Source: Aureococcus anophagefferens
Lineage: Eukaryota > Sar > Pelagophyceae > Pelagomonadales > Pelagomonadaceae
Direction: 5' to 3'
DNA length: 64,000 bases
NCBI RefSeq assembly: GCF_000186865.1
Contig: NW_008705583.1
Location: 388,101-452,100 of the forward strand
The notes below the pieces were generated by a model that saw nothing but the letters and a program-made list of their open reading frames with translations, was not told the origin of the DNA and ran no database searches. Position numbers and translations under genes: made by a program. This document shows, in pieces, positions 18,570 through 27,814 of the stretch; position 1 is the first letter of the stretch, and each line of letters begins with the position of its first letter.

Positions 18570-19247
18570 TTATCGATTCTTCGACACGCTCCGGAGCGAC
18601 GCGCGGAACTCGTCGTAGTCGAGGTCGCCGCGCCGCAGCTTCCCGGCGCGATCCGCGTCGCGCCGCCGGAGCTCGGCCTCCGCGTCGATGGCGTCGGCGA
18701 TGGTCGGGTTGCGCTGGCTCCGCGCGGCGTTGGACGCCGTCATCGCGGCGCCCGACGCTTTGCCCTTCGGCTCCAGCGCCGCGCCGCTCGCGAGCAGCTG
18801 GAGCGCGGCCTGATATTCCCCGTTGTAGCTCGCCGTCCAGAGCGGCGTGCAGCCCTCGCCGTCGAGCGCGTCGACGTCGGCGACGCCCGGGGCCGCGAGG
18901 TACTTGACCACGGGCAGGTAGCCCTCGGCGGCGGCCCAGTGCAGAGCGCTCCAGCCGTCGCCGTCGCGCGAGTCGACGTCCGCGCCCTCGGCTCGCAGCA
19001 GGCGCTTCGCCGCGTCGAGGTCGTACTTCTGGCGCACGCCGGGCTTGACCTTGTCCTTGACGAAGGCGCCGCAGGCGATGCGAAAGTTCTCGTCGCGCTC
19101 CGCCGCCTCCGTCAGGAGCCGCTTGCCGCCGCGCTTCGTCTTGTCCGGCGGCGGCTCGTCGCCCGCCGTCAAATGGGAAAATCTCTCTTCGATCGCCGCC
19201 GCGGCGTCGCGCTCCTGGGCGCGCGCCGCGCGGAACGAGTCGGCCAT
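18570..19247 (-). CDS. Small ankyrin-repeat protein with degenerate EF-hand-like tail
   Basis: A 225-residue protein. The helical N-terminus is followed by two to three ankyrin repeats (DGDGWSALHWAAAEGYLPVVKYL; DGEGCTPLWTASYNGEYQAALQLL). The C-terminus reads DADRAGKLRRGDLDYDEF, spaced like an EF-hand loop but with non-canonical ligands. It is a protein-interaction adaptor of unknown partner. ATG 19247 was chosen because the frame upstream overlaps the divergent PPTase start. Confidence 0.72.
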   Translation of the reverse strand: MADSFRAARAQERDAAAAIEERFSHLTAGDEPPPDKTKRGGKRLLTEAAERDENFRIACGAFVKDKVKPGVRQKYDLDAAKRLLRAEGADVDSRDGDGWSALHWAAAEGYLPVVKYLAAPGVADVDALDGEGCTPLWTASYNGEYQAALQLLASGAALEPKGKASGAAMTASNAARSQRNPTIADAIDAEAELRRRDADRAGKLRRGDLDYDEFRASLRSVSKNR

Positions 19248-19324
19248 TGGTGTCGCGGGCAGCCTGCGAGGCGCGTTGAAGTCGGTTGTTGAAGGCAAGG
19301 AGCATCTCGAGTGGGCAGAGCAAA
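19248..19324. promoter_or_regulatory. 77-bp divergent promoter, ankyrin protein / PPTase
   Basis: Only 77 bp separate the two outward-facing ATGs, so both genes must share a very compact promoter or have transcription starts inside each other's leader. No TATA box was seen. Confidence 0.35.
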
Positions 19325-20368
19325 ATGGGAGCCCTCTGGAGCGGTGAGGACCGCTCCCCACCACCGGACACCTGGCGGCTCGACCACGAGCGGGAGGCGC
19401 GCTGCGCCGGCGAACCTGCCGGCGGCGCCGTTCGCTGGGCCGTGCGGCTGTCGACGTGGCGCGTCGGCGCGCCGCCGCCGCCGCACCGGTCGCGGGAGTT
19501 CGAGTGGCTGCGCACGGCGCTCGTGCGCGAGCCCGCGGAGCGCGACCGCGTGCTCGAATTCAAGTTCGAGGCCGACCGGCGCCGCGCGCTGCTGGCGCGG
19601 CTCCTCGCGCGGCGGTGCTGCGCGCGCGCGCTCGGCGCTCCGGCGACGATCGCGCGGACCGCCGGCGGCAAGCCCTTCGCCGCCGCCGCCGGCGCGCGGC
19701 CCTTCCCGAACTTCAACTTCAACATCTCCCACGAGGGCGACTTCGTCGTCGTCGCGTCGGAGCCGCTGTGCTTGGTCGGCGTCGACGTCTGCTGCGCGGA
19801 TCGAGCGCGGGGGCCGCACCGCGCGCCGCCGGACCTCGAGGAGCTCGGCCACTACGCCGTCGCCTTCTCCCAGGACGAGTGGACCGCCCTCGTGCTCGTC
19901 GGCGACGGCGAGAAACGCTTCGACCACTTCCGCAGCCTCTGGGCCTGCAAGGAGGCCTACGTCAAGGCGCGCGGCGACGGCCTCGCCTTCGACCTGAACC
20001 GCGTGACCTTTTACGCGCTGGCGCGGGGCGGCCGCGGGCCCTTCTCCGCCGCGGCCGTCGTCGTCGACGGCTTCCGCGACGACCGCTGGCGCGTCGACGT
20101 CGAGGCGCTCGACGCGGACCACATCGCCGCGGTCTGCCGGGGCCCCTGCGCCGAGGCGCGCGACGAGGCCGGGGCCTTCGCCGCGACGATGGCCGAGCCG
20201 GACGCGGGCGCGACGATCTCCCGGGCCTGGCGCGCGGCCGTCGCCGAGCCGCGCGCGGCCTTTTCCGTCGTCGGCGCGGACGACCTCGTCCCCGAGGACC
20301 TGAGGCCCGAGCACGCCGCGGTCCGGAGCGCGGGATTCGCGGGGCCCTGGGGCGGCGCGGTTTCCTAA
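19325..20368 (+). CDS. Sfp-type 4'-phosphopantetheinyl transferase
   Basis: A 347-residue enzyme that moves phosphopantetheine from CoA to the serine of carrier proteins (fatty acid, polyketide or aminoadipate pathways). Motifs are GGKPF (CoA binding), FNFNISHEGDFVVVA, VGVDVC with the Mg-binding Asp, and SLWACKEAYVKARGDGL (about residues 202-218) with the WxxKEAxxK signature. The size and layout resemble AASDHPPT. The start was placed at ATG 19325, 77 bp from the divergent ankyrin gene. Its 3' end lies in a local tandem duplication (see repeat 20338-20576). Confidence 0.9.
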   Translation: MGALWSGEDRSPPPDTWRLDHEREARCAGEPAGGAVRWAVRLSTWRVGAPPPPHRSREFEWLRTALVREPAERDRVLEFKFEADRRRALLARLLARRCCARALGAPATIARTAGGKPFAAAAGARPFPNFNFNISHEGDFVVVASEPLCLVGVDVCCADRARGPHRAPPDLEELGHYAVAFSQDEWTALVLVGDGEKRFDHFRSLWACKEAYVKARGDGLAFDLNRVTFYALARGGRGPFSAAAVVVDGFRDDRWRVDVEALDADHIAAVCRGPCAEARDEAGAFAATMAEPDAGATISRAWRAAVAEPRAAFSVVGADDLVPEDLRPEHAAVRSAGFAGPWGGAVS

Positions 20369-20576
20369 TTCTTTTTCGCTGCTGTTTACTAGGCGCTGCC
20401 GTCTACCGGTACGTAGGCGCAGATGCCGGCGCCCGCGACGCGCTCGCACGACGCACTGGCGGGGCAGTCCGCGGGGCCCTGGGGCGGCGCGGTTTCCTAA
20501 TTATCCGAGGTTACTCGGCGTAGGCGCAGATGCCGGCGCCCGCGACGCGGTCGCACGACGCGCCGGCGGGGCAGTC
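20338..20576. repeat. Tandem duplication of a convergent gene junction
   Basis: A 33-bp block (CGCGGGGCCC...CCTAATT) that ends the PPTase gene at 20338-20370 recurs perfectly at 20470-20502. A 57-bp block that encodes the C-terminus of the Notum-like gene at 20520-20576 recurs at 20413-20469 with 3 mismatches. The unit A-A' / B-B' therefore duplicates both gene ends. Copy A is used by PPTase and copy B' by the Notum-like gene, leaving vestigial tails of each in between. Confidence 0.9.
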
Positions 20577-22085
20577 GCCGCTCGCGCACTCGAGGGCGCA
20601 GAGCTTGACGCCCGCGCCGTCGGTGATGGCGCAGGCGGGCGTCGCCGTCGACCCCGGCGGCACGTCGCGGGGGCACGCGCCGTCGGCGCCGCAGCGCGGC
20701 GCGCACGCGGCCTCCAGGCGCACCTCGTCCCAGAGGCAGCCCGCGCGCGGGTCGCCGTAGTGCGTGCGGGGCGACGACGGCGGCGCCACGGGCAGGCAGT
20801 CGTCGTGGCCGCTGGTCTTCGGCGAGCACGGCTGGCCGGCGCAGTCGTCGACGACGAGCCGCGGCGGCGGGGCGCCGCCGAAGAGGATCGCTTCCATCAT
20901 CGACGCCGACGTCCACTCGTCGACGGTCACCTGCCAGAAGATGTCGTCGTAGGCGAGGCCGTGATGGTAGCAGTTCGGGCTGAAGACGTAGACGTCGTCG
21001 CCCGCGGCGGCCCCGAGCGTCCGCGCGGACTCTTCGCGGAACCACGCCATGTATTCGAAGGCTCCGGCGTCGGTCGCGTAGTCGAAGAAGCCGTTCCAGA
21101 ACCCCTGCCACTCGTCGATCTGGTTCTGGAGGAACAGCGTCGGCGCCGTCAGATGCGGGCCCGCGTACTGGCCGAGGAAGCAGCGCCACGCGCCCCACCT
21201 GCCGTAGAACGCCGCGCAGGACGCGTCGGGCGCGCCGTTCGTGTAGACGTGCATGGCCTGCATCTGCTGCGCGAGCGTCTGCCCGCGGCCGAGCCACGCG
21301 TGGCCGTCGCCCGCGTTGAAGCCGTCGGGCGCGCTCGCCGCGGACCCGGCGGCGCACTTGCACTCGTAGGAGTCGGGGCTCTGGCACATGGCGCCGGGCT
21401 GCACGTCGAGGAAGAAGCCGGTGTCGGGCATCGCCAGGTACCGAGCGCCGGGCGCGGCCGCGCGGACGAGGTCCGCGACCCAATCGCCGTTGTTGATCGT
21501 CGCCATGCCGCCCGCCGACCCGCCCGTAAGCAAAAAGTGGGAGGCCCCGTCCAGACCCTCGCTGCGGAGCTCCGCGAGCACGGCCGCGACGATCTCCTTC
21601 CCGCGGAAGTGCCATTTAGATTCGCCCGCGCCGTCGGAGCCCATCGACCTGTTGCCCGCGTGCGAGTCCGACGAGCAGTAGACGAGGAACACTTTGGAAG
21701 CGTTCGCCATCGGGTTCGTCGGCGCGTGCGCCATGAGGCCCGTGTTGTGCTCGCCGTTGAACGTGTCGAACGCGTCCGTGAGATTTTGGAGGTCCTTCGT
21801 GCTCATGAGCGTCCGCTTCTCCGTCGTGTGGTTCGCGAAGTGGTCCCAGCGGACCTGGCAGCTATACGCGTCCCAGCACCACCACCCGCCCTGCTGGTGC
21901 ACGATCCAGGCATCGGAGCTGCCCTTGTAATAGTAATAGGCCGCCGGACTACCATCGTTGCAGACGGCGAGCGGATGCGCCTCCGTGTCGACGAAGCGGA
22001 GCTCGTAGCCCAACGACCTGGGGCCGTTCTGTTGGCCCTGCGCCGCAGCGAACAGGGTAGCGAGTCGCAGCGTCGGGCTGGCCAT
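20511..22085 (-). CDS. Secreted Notum/pectin acetylesterase-family carboxylesterase
   Basis: A 524-residue protein with a short signal peptide. The PAE/Notum core has the nucleophile elbow GGSAGGMA (Ser about 188), NQIDEWQ with the catalytic Asp (about 322), and CYHHG with the catalytic His (about 374), plus the early QQGGWWCWD motif and several paired Cys. Family members deacetylate pectin or, in animals, remove palmitoleate from Wnt. For an alga, an extracellular polysaccharide or lipid ester substrate is more likely. A Cys-rich tail of about 100 residues (CAPRCGAD, CALECASGDC, CDRVAGAGIC) extends beyond the usual domain and may be a binding module. Confidence 0.87.
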   Translation of the reverse strand: MASPTLRLATLFAAAQGQQNGPRSLGYELRFVDTEAHPLAVCNDGSPAAYYYYKGSSDAWIVHQQGGWWCWDAYSCQVRWDHFANHTTEKRTLMSTKDLQNLTDAFDTFNGEHNTGLMAHAPTNPMANASKVFLVYCSSDSHAGNRSMGSDGAGESKWHFRGKEIVAAVLAELRSEGLDGASHFLLTGGSAGGMATINNGDWVADLVRAAAPGARYLAMPDTGFFLDVQPGAMCQSPDSYECKCAAGSAASAPDGFNAGDGHAWLGRGQTLAQQMQAMHVYTNGAPDASCAAFYGRWGAWRCFLGQYAGPHLTAPTLFLQNQIDEWQGFWNGFFDYATDAGAFEYMAWFREESARTLGAAAGDDVYVFSPNCYHHGLAYDDIFWQVTVDEWTSASMMEAILFGGAPPPRLVVDDCAGQPCSPKTSGHDDCLPVAPPSSPRTHYGDPRAGCLWDEVRLEAACAPRCGADGACPRDVPPGSTATPACAITDGAGVKLCALECASGDCPAGASCDRVAGAGICAYAE

Positions 22086-22125
22086 CGGAGAGCGATCCTC
22101 AGCTTCAACATGCAGGAAACATTAA

Positions 22126-23003
22126 TTACCCGCCGCGAAAGTGGCGCGTCGCCCGGCGGCAGTCCGCCGCCGCGCGGAAGGTCGCGTCGTCGTCGCAGTC
22201 CAATTCCGGGCAGCGCGAAGCGAAGGCGCCGTCGAGGCAGCAGGCGTCCTCCGCGTAGCACGCGCACGCGCGGCGCTCGAGGCTCTGCGGCAGCCGCGCG
22301 GCGGCCGTCGCGGCCGGCCGGGCCCGCTCGCGCGTCGTCGGAGCGCCCCGGCCGAACAGGAATGCCAATTCGGCGTCGAGCGCGTCGACGCGGCCGAGGT
22401 GGTCGAGGCCGAGCGCGGGCTTGCCGCGCGGCCGCGTGAGGAAGTGCCACTGCGGTGCGACGTGCTCGAGAGCGCCGGCCGCGACGCGCCCGTCGAATAG
22501 TCGGCTCGCGAAGGCGGCGACGGCGCCCGGCGGGTCCGCGACGTCGCGGCCCATGGCGTAGCGGCCCTGGCGCGCGGCCGCGACGTTGACCCCGCGCTCG
22601 ACGCCAACGAGCTTCGAGCCGTTGCGGAACGTGTAGCCGCGCGCGACGACCTCGAGCTGCCGGACACGAAGCGCTCGAGCGGGTCCCGCGCGAAGGCGAC
22701 GACGCGCGGCTCCGTTCGCGCGACCTGGTGCGCCCACGCGTTGAGCGTCGCGGCGCCCGGGAACCGCCGCGCCGCGAAGGCCTTGAGCGACGACGAGCCG
22801 CCCTTGGCGATCTGCACGAGCGCGACGCTGGCGTTGTTTTGATGGACGAGCACGACGAGGCCCGACGCGCCGGCCTCGCGGTCGAGGCGCGCCGCGCAGC
22901 GCCGGACGAGCGCGAGCCGCGCCTTCGATTGCGCATCGAAACTTGTGTTTGTCGCGTCCAGCAGCCGCAGCGTCGCGACGAGCCACCAGGCTGCGAACGC
23001 CAT
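22126..23003 (-). pseudogene. Sulfotransferase-like gene with a frameshift
   Basis: The first reading frame (from ATG 23003) gives a signal-anchor leader, VQIAKGGSSSLKAF (PAPS 5'-phosphosulfate loop) and VVAFARDPLERFVSG (PAPS 3'-phosphate motif). At about 22655-22662 the coding signal jumps to another frame, which continues LEVVARGYTFRNG...AMGRDV...LDHLGRVDALDAE and ends with a Cys-rich tail at 22126. One missing base at the junction explains it. The only GT..AG pair there is 11 nt apart, so an intron does not work. It is either a recent pseudogene or a sequence error in a Golgi sulfotransferase (Sulfotransfer_2-like) of about 292 residues. Confidence 0.7.
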
Positions 23004-23153
23004 CGCCGTCTATGCTAGCTCTCCCAGCATCACAGCAGCGTCGCAGCCCACCCACCATTTTGTCATGGTCTCATCGCAGCGCAATGTGGCTGCCCCAATT
23101 CGAACCTGTACCTGGGGCTGCCTGTTTATATCCAGTTTTGCAAGCGTATCAAC

Positions 23154-23271
23154 ACGAGCGACCATATCATTCGGAGAGCACCGCTTCCCGTCAGCTCAGC
23201 GAAGTTAAGCCGGATCGAGCTTGGTTAGTACTACGGTGGGTGACCACGTTGGAATCCCGAGTGTTGCTCGT
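23154..23271 (+). rRNA. 5S ribosomal RNA
   Basis: 118 nt with the 5S hallmarks. Terminal helix I is formed by ACGAGC at the 5' end and GCTCGT at the 3' end. The CAGCGAAGTTAAGC segment is box A/loop B. The internal control region TACTACGGTGGGTGACCACG and the GGAATCCCGAGTG 3' strand are present. A T-rich pol III terminator follows. The gene stands alone here between a sulfotransferase and an ABC transporter. Confidence 0.96.
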
Positions 23272-23290
23272 TTCTTTTTTGTCTTTTTTT
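23271..23290 (+). terminator. RNA polymerase III terminator of 5S rRNA
   Basis: Two successive T tracts (TTTCTTTTTT then CTTTTTTT) immediately after the 5S 3' end, the usual pol III stop signal. Confidence 0.85.
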
Positions 23291-23575
23291 GCTCGAATGC
23301 CATCCAAATACGTTCGTCTGACATCGTCCTGGAGGCACCCGGAGACGCGTGTGACAATCGAGCCCCCGTCGCTGGTTGCCTTCGCGCGGCCATTTTAACG
23401 ACCGGCGTGAGGCATCGCCCCACTGCAGCCGAACGCACCGCTGCAGCCGAGCGCACCACTCTGGTCCACACCTTCAGCCGACACCGTCACGACCTCCGCC
23501 CTCGACGACGTCGTGTCCACCCAGCACCCGCGCGAGCGAACGCGCAAGACACCACCGCTGCGCGACGACCCATAT
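23291..23575. other. Intergenic between 5S rRNA and ABC transporter
   Basis: 285 bp with mixed composition. It has a short direct repeat GCAGCCGA(A/G)CGCACC near 23425-23458 and a CATATAT sequence (23571-23577) overlapping the chosen ABC start. No gene was recognised. Confidence 0.4.
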
Positions 23576-25595
23576 ATGTGCCGCCCGCCCATGACGGAGT
23601 CGAAACCGGACGACGCGCCGTCGCCGCGGCGCCTCGCGCTGACCTGCGGCGTCGTCACCCTGCTCGACCTCGTGGTCACCATCGGCCTGTCGCTCTATAA
23701 ACCGCCGCACGCCGTCAACCCCTGCGCCTTCGGCTGGCCCTTTTTCTACGGTTCCAGCACGTCCGACCTCGTCGCGCTCTGCGTCGCGCGCGCGGTCGCG
23801 TCGGCAATCGTATCGAGACGCGTCGGCGCGGAGAAGTTCGAGGCGGGCCGCGCGCACGCCTCCCTCGCCGAGCTGGCCTTCGCCCTGTCCAAGGCCGTGT
23901 CGCGCGCGCTCGGCGCCCGGGGCCGCTCCTGCGACGACGTCACGGAGCTCTTCGACGCGGCCTGCGGGGCCTACGCGTTCTTCGCGTACGCGCAGCCCTG
24001 GGCGCTCTGCCGCTGGCTCCGCGCGAGCGAGGCCGCCGCGGCGCGGGAGCGCGCTCGGAGCTCGGAGCAGAACGGCCTGGCCGTGCCGCTCCTCGGCGGG
24101 GACGCGGACTGCGAGGCGCCCGAGAAGCCGAAGAAGGACGAGCCCAAATCCGACACGCGCGGCACGCTGCGGTCGCTGGTCAAGATCGCGTCCCCCGACG
24201 CGCTCTACTTCTGGGCCGCCATGGTCTTCGCCGTGCTCGCCGCCTTGTCGACGTCGGCCATCTCGCTCTGGACGGGCGACGCGCTCGACGCGCTCATCAA
24301 GTCCGGCGACGGGAAGCGGTTCAAGGCGCAGGTCGCGGAGCTCGCGGTCATCGCGGCCGCGGGCGCCGTCTGCACGGGCTGCCGCGGGGGCCTGTTTTCC
24401 TTCATCGGCGTGCGCATCAACGTCCGGATCCGCGACGCCCTCTTCCGCCACCTGCTGACGCTCGAATTGGCGTACTACGACGAAACCCCCACGGGCGACC
24501 TGAACTCGCGGCTCTCGAGCGACACGTCCAAGGTCGGCGACCAGGTGTCGCTCAACGTCAACGTCTTCGCGCGGACGGCCGTGCAGCTCGTGACGACGCT
24601 GGCCTTCATGTGGCACACGTCGCCGGAGCTGACCTTGGTCGCGTGCTGCTCCGTGCCCGTGATCGGCGTCGCGACGAAGCGCTACGGCGCGCTCGTCTGG
24701 GCGCTGTCGAAGCGCATGCAGAACGAGCTCGCGGGGGCCATGCGCGTCGCCGAGGAGGCCTTCAGCTCCATGGCGACGGTGCGGTCCATGGCCGCGGAGC
24801 CGTCCGTCGCGGCGGATTTCGGCGCCGCGCTCGAGAAGTACCGCCAGGTCGGCGTCCTGCAGGCGTGCGCCTACTCCTGCTGGCAGTCCTTCAACACGGC
24901 GCTGCCGACGCTGATGACCTGTTTGTTGCTGTTCTACGGCGGGCGTTTGGTGGACAAGGGCGAGCTCCGGTCCGGCCGTCTGGTCGCGTTCATGCTGCTG
25001 ACGCAGTCGCTCGCGGACAGCTTCAACACGCTCGCGGACATGTTCTCGAACATCGCCGACGCGCTGGGCGCCGCGGACAAGGTCTTCGTCTTGTTGGACC
25101 GGAAGCCCGGCGCGGACGCGCCGCCGGCGCCGCTGTCGAAGAAGCTCGCGGACGCGCATTGCGCGGGCGAGGTGCGCTTCGAGGACGTCCACTTCACGTA
25201 CCCGGCGCGGCCCGACGCGCCCGTGCTGCGCGGCGTGTCCTTCGCCTGCGCGCCGGGGTCCGTCGTCGCGCTCGTGGGGCCGTCGGGGTCCGGCAAGTCG
25301 AGCTGCCTCGCGCTGCTCCAGCACTTCTACGCGCCGACGCGGGGCCGCGTGCTCCTCGACGGCGACGACGTCGGCAGCCGCGACCACGCCTGGCTCCACA
25401 CGAAGGTCGCCATGGTCGGCCAGGAGCCCGTGCTCTTCGCGCGGTCCATCGAGAAGAACGTCATCTACGGCCTCGAGGGCACGGCCCTCGAGCCCGACGC
25501 GGCCAAGGTCGACGCCTGTCTGCTCGCGGCGAACGCGAAGCCCTTCGTCGACGCGCTGCCCGACGGCAGGGAGACGGACGTCGGCGAGCGCGGCG

Positions 25596-25627
<32 letters not shown>

Positions 25628-25996
25628 GCCATCGCGCGCGCGCTCGCGCGCGACCCTGCGGTGCTCCTCCTCGACGAGGCGACGTCGGCCCTCGACGCCG
25701 AGAGCGAGCGCGCCGTGCAGGACGCGCTCGACGCGCTCATCAAGGAGTGCAACATCACGGTCATGGTCGTCGCGCACCGGCTCTCGACGGTCCGCGACGC
25801 GGACACTATTTGTGTGATGAAGCGCGGCGTGCTCGTCGAGGAGGGCTCCCACGACGAGCTCTTCGCGCGCGACGGCGGCGTCTACGCGGACCTCGTGCGC
25901 CGCCAGGCGAACATCTCCAAGGAGGACTCCCGGTCGCTGCTGAGCACCGCGGGCTCCGAGTCGTCCCTCCCGAGCGCCGCCGCGGGGGCGAACTGA
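23576..25996 (+). CDS. TAP/TAPL-like ABC half-transporter (ABCB family)
   Basis: About 806 residues. An extra N-terminal membrane region (about residues 20-180, several hydrophobic helices) resembles the TMD0 of TAPL-type transporters. A six-helix core follows (about 205-500). The ATPase domain has Walker A GPSGSGKSS (about 568), Q-loop VGQEPVLF, signature LSGGQKQRIAIARAL (about 675), Walker B VLLLDEATSALD (about 695) and the H-loop VVAHRLSTV (about 733). It is expected to homodimerise and export peptides or lipophilic substrates across an endomembrane. ATG 23576 is the first ATG. A second at 23591 is equally possible. It is convergent with the next gene, 40 bp away. Confidence 0.92.
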
Positions 25997-26036
25997 TTGC
26001 GCACTACTAAAACTCCCCTGGTGTCGTTTGGACAAC

Positions 26037-27011
26037 TTACGCCGCGTCCGACTCCTCGAGCTCCGCGGCGAGCTGGACGAGGACCGCGACGGGCGCGGCG
26101 GCGACCCAGCGGGAGACGGCGTCGGGCGTCGCGAGGTCCCGGCTTTCCTCCAGCGTCGCGACGAGGCCCGCGGGCACGCCGAGCGCGCCGACGGCGCGGT
26201 CCAAAGCGCGGAGGTCCGCGGCCGCCGCGGCCGGAAACGCGGCCGTGGCCGTCTTCGCCGCGAGCGCGACGGCGACGAAGGCGCGCGCGTCCGCCGCCGC
26301 CGCCTTCGCGACGTCGCCGCGCGCGATGAGCGCGACCGCGACCGCGACCGCGGCAACGTCGTCGCGCGGCCCGCCGGCGACGAAGGCCTCGACGCACGCC
26401 AAGACCTCGGCGCCGGAACCGGCGAAGCCCGCGAGCTCGAGGAGGCCGGGGAGGCAACCGACGTCCGGCGCGCCGTCGGCGGCGTCGTTGACGAGCAGCG
26501 CGCCGTAGGCGCCGACGAGTTTCGCCGCGGCGCGTCGCGGGCCCGACCGGTCGCGCCGCTCCGACGGGCGCGCCGCGAGCTGGAGCCGGCAGAGCCAGGC
26601 GGCGAGGAACTGCTGCGCAGCGACGCGCAGGCGCGTCACGGCTTCGACGCTGACGGCGCTCGGCGCCGCGCGCGCGAGCACGGCGGCCGCGCGGCCGACG
26701 GCGGCGTCGACGGCCTCGAGGCTTTCCCCGTCGGCGGCCGCGGGCGCGCAGAGCCGCGCGAGCGCCTCGGCGGCGTCGCCGGCGTCGTCGTATTTCGCCT
26801 CCTTGGCCGGCGTCGCCGTGGCGAGCTCCTCGGCGACGAGCGCCTCCCAGCGCGACCGCTTCGAGCTCCCGCGGGCGCCGAGCGACGACCGCAGCTTGCT
26901 CCCCTCGGGCAGCGCGTCGGCGAAGGCCTCGAGGGCCAGCGGCACGTCGGCTTCGCCGAGGCCTTCGGCGGCGAGCCGGCACGCGACGTCGGTGGGAGCG
27001 GAACGGAGCAT
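26037..27011 (-). CDS. Alanine-rich helical protein, unknown
   Basis: A 324-residue protein that I do not recognise. It is predicted almost entirely helical, very Ala-rich, without signal peptide or obvious membrane helix. Regularly spaced Leu/Val patterns suggest an armadillo/HEAT-like or other alpha-solenoid fold. This is inference from composition only. The frame and G+C match the neighbouring genes. Confidence 0.55.
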   Translation of the reverse strand: MLRSAPTDVACRLAAEGLGEADVPLALEAFADALPEGSKLRSSLGARGSSKRSRWEALVAEELATATPAKEAKYDDAGDAAEALARLCAPAAADGESLEAVDAAVGRAAAVLARAAPSAVSVEAVTRLRVAAQQFLAAWLCRLQLAARPSERRDRSGPRRAAAKLVGAYGALLVNDAADGAPDVGCLPGLLELAGFAGSGAEVLACVEAFVAGGPRDDVAAVAVAVALIARGDVAKAAAADARAFVAVALAAKTATAAFPAAAAADLRALDRAVGALGVPAGLVATLEESRDLATPDAVSRWVAAAPVAVLVQLAAELEESDAA

Positions 27012-27148
27012 TGCGCAGCTCTAAGCGCGCTCAAGCGCGGCGCATCGACGCTCGCCAGAGGCAACGAGGACGTACAGTCGACGATGCCAGGCCTGATGCC
27101 GTAGCGCGCGCGCCGCTTTCACGAACGGACCCGCGGAGCCAAAAGAAC

Positions 27149-27577
27149 TTACTTGTCGGGGCGAAATCTCTCGTCGTAGGTGGGCTTGACGACGTGCTTG
27201 CCGCCGTTGTGGAGCATGGCCGCCATCTTCTTGTCCTGCTCCGCGTCGCCGCCGTGCTTCATGTTGTCGAAGTACCTGCGCGGCCGCCGGCTGGGACCCG
27301 TCGGTCGTCAAACATGGCGGCGCGGGCGTCGCGCTTCTGCATGGCCTCGCGCTGGCCCACGTTCTTCCTGATGTTGTGCGAGTACTTGGCCTCGAGGTCC
27401 GCGCGGAGCTCGGCCTCGGTCTTCTGGCCGGGCTTCATGATGGCGTAGAGCACGGCGCCGGGCAGCAGCATGTACATGGACTGGACCACGATCGTCTGCG
27501 GCGGGGCGCGCGGCGGCGTCGGGCGGCGGCGCGGCGCGGCGCGCGGCGCGGCGGCGCACCTTGGAGATCTTCACCAT
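27149..27577 (-). CDS. 108-residue single-pass membrane protein (three exons)
   Basis: Exons are complement(27560..27577), (27314..27495) and (27149..27275), joined by GT-AG introns of 64 nt (27496-27559, phase 0) and 38 nt (27276-27313, phase 2). The three pieces total 327 nt and stay in frame. The product starts MVKISK-TIVVQSMYML, has one hydrophobic helix (MYMLLPGAVLYAIM, about residues 13-26) and then a charged helical tail ending YDERFRPDK. Size and layout resemble small mitochondrial inner-membrane assembly or accessory proteins, but I do not recognise the family. The second intron is unusually short. Without it the frame ends early in an unrelated tail. Confidence 0.65.
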
Positions 27578-27716
27578 GGCTCGCGGCGCGCGGTCGTCGC
27601 GGGACGGCGGCTTCCTCGGGGCGCTGCCGGCGACGCGGGGCGCTCGTGCGAGACGCGCGGCGCGATCGGCGCGCGCCGTCCGGTCGGCGGCGGCGCGCGA
27701 GCGTGGATCCGATTGC

Positions 27717-27752
27717 GAGAGCACGGCGGCTCTCGAGAGCGGCGGTGCTCTC
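27717..27752. repeat. Nested inverted repeat / hairpin
   Basis: An 8-bp inverted repeat GAGAGCAC / GTGCTCTC brackets the 12-bp palindrome GCTCTCGAGAGC. It sits 62 bp from the stop of the GT gene and upstream of the small membrane-protein gene, so it could act in 3'-end formation or as a protein-binding site. Confidence 0.6.
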
Positions 27753-27814
27753 AAAGGCATCGTGAAGAGATGTTGAAGCAGTTATCGGGCGATGGGACTT
27801 CCGCCCTGCCATCC

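Noticed and set aside
22660..22670. 11-nt GT..AG segment as an intron in the frameshifted sulfotransferase
   Set aside because: Far below any spliceosomal intron size; a one-base deletion is simpler.
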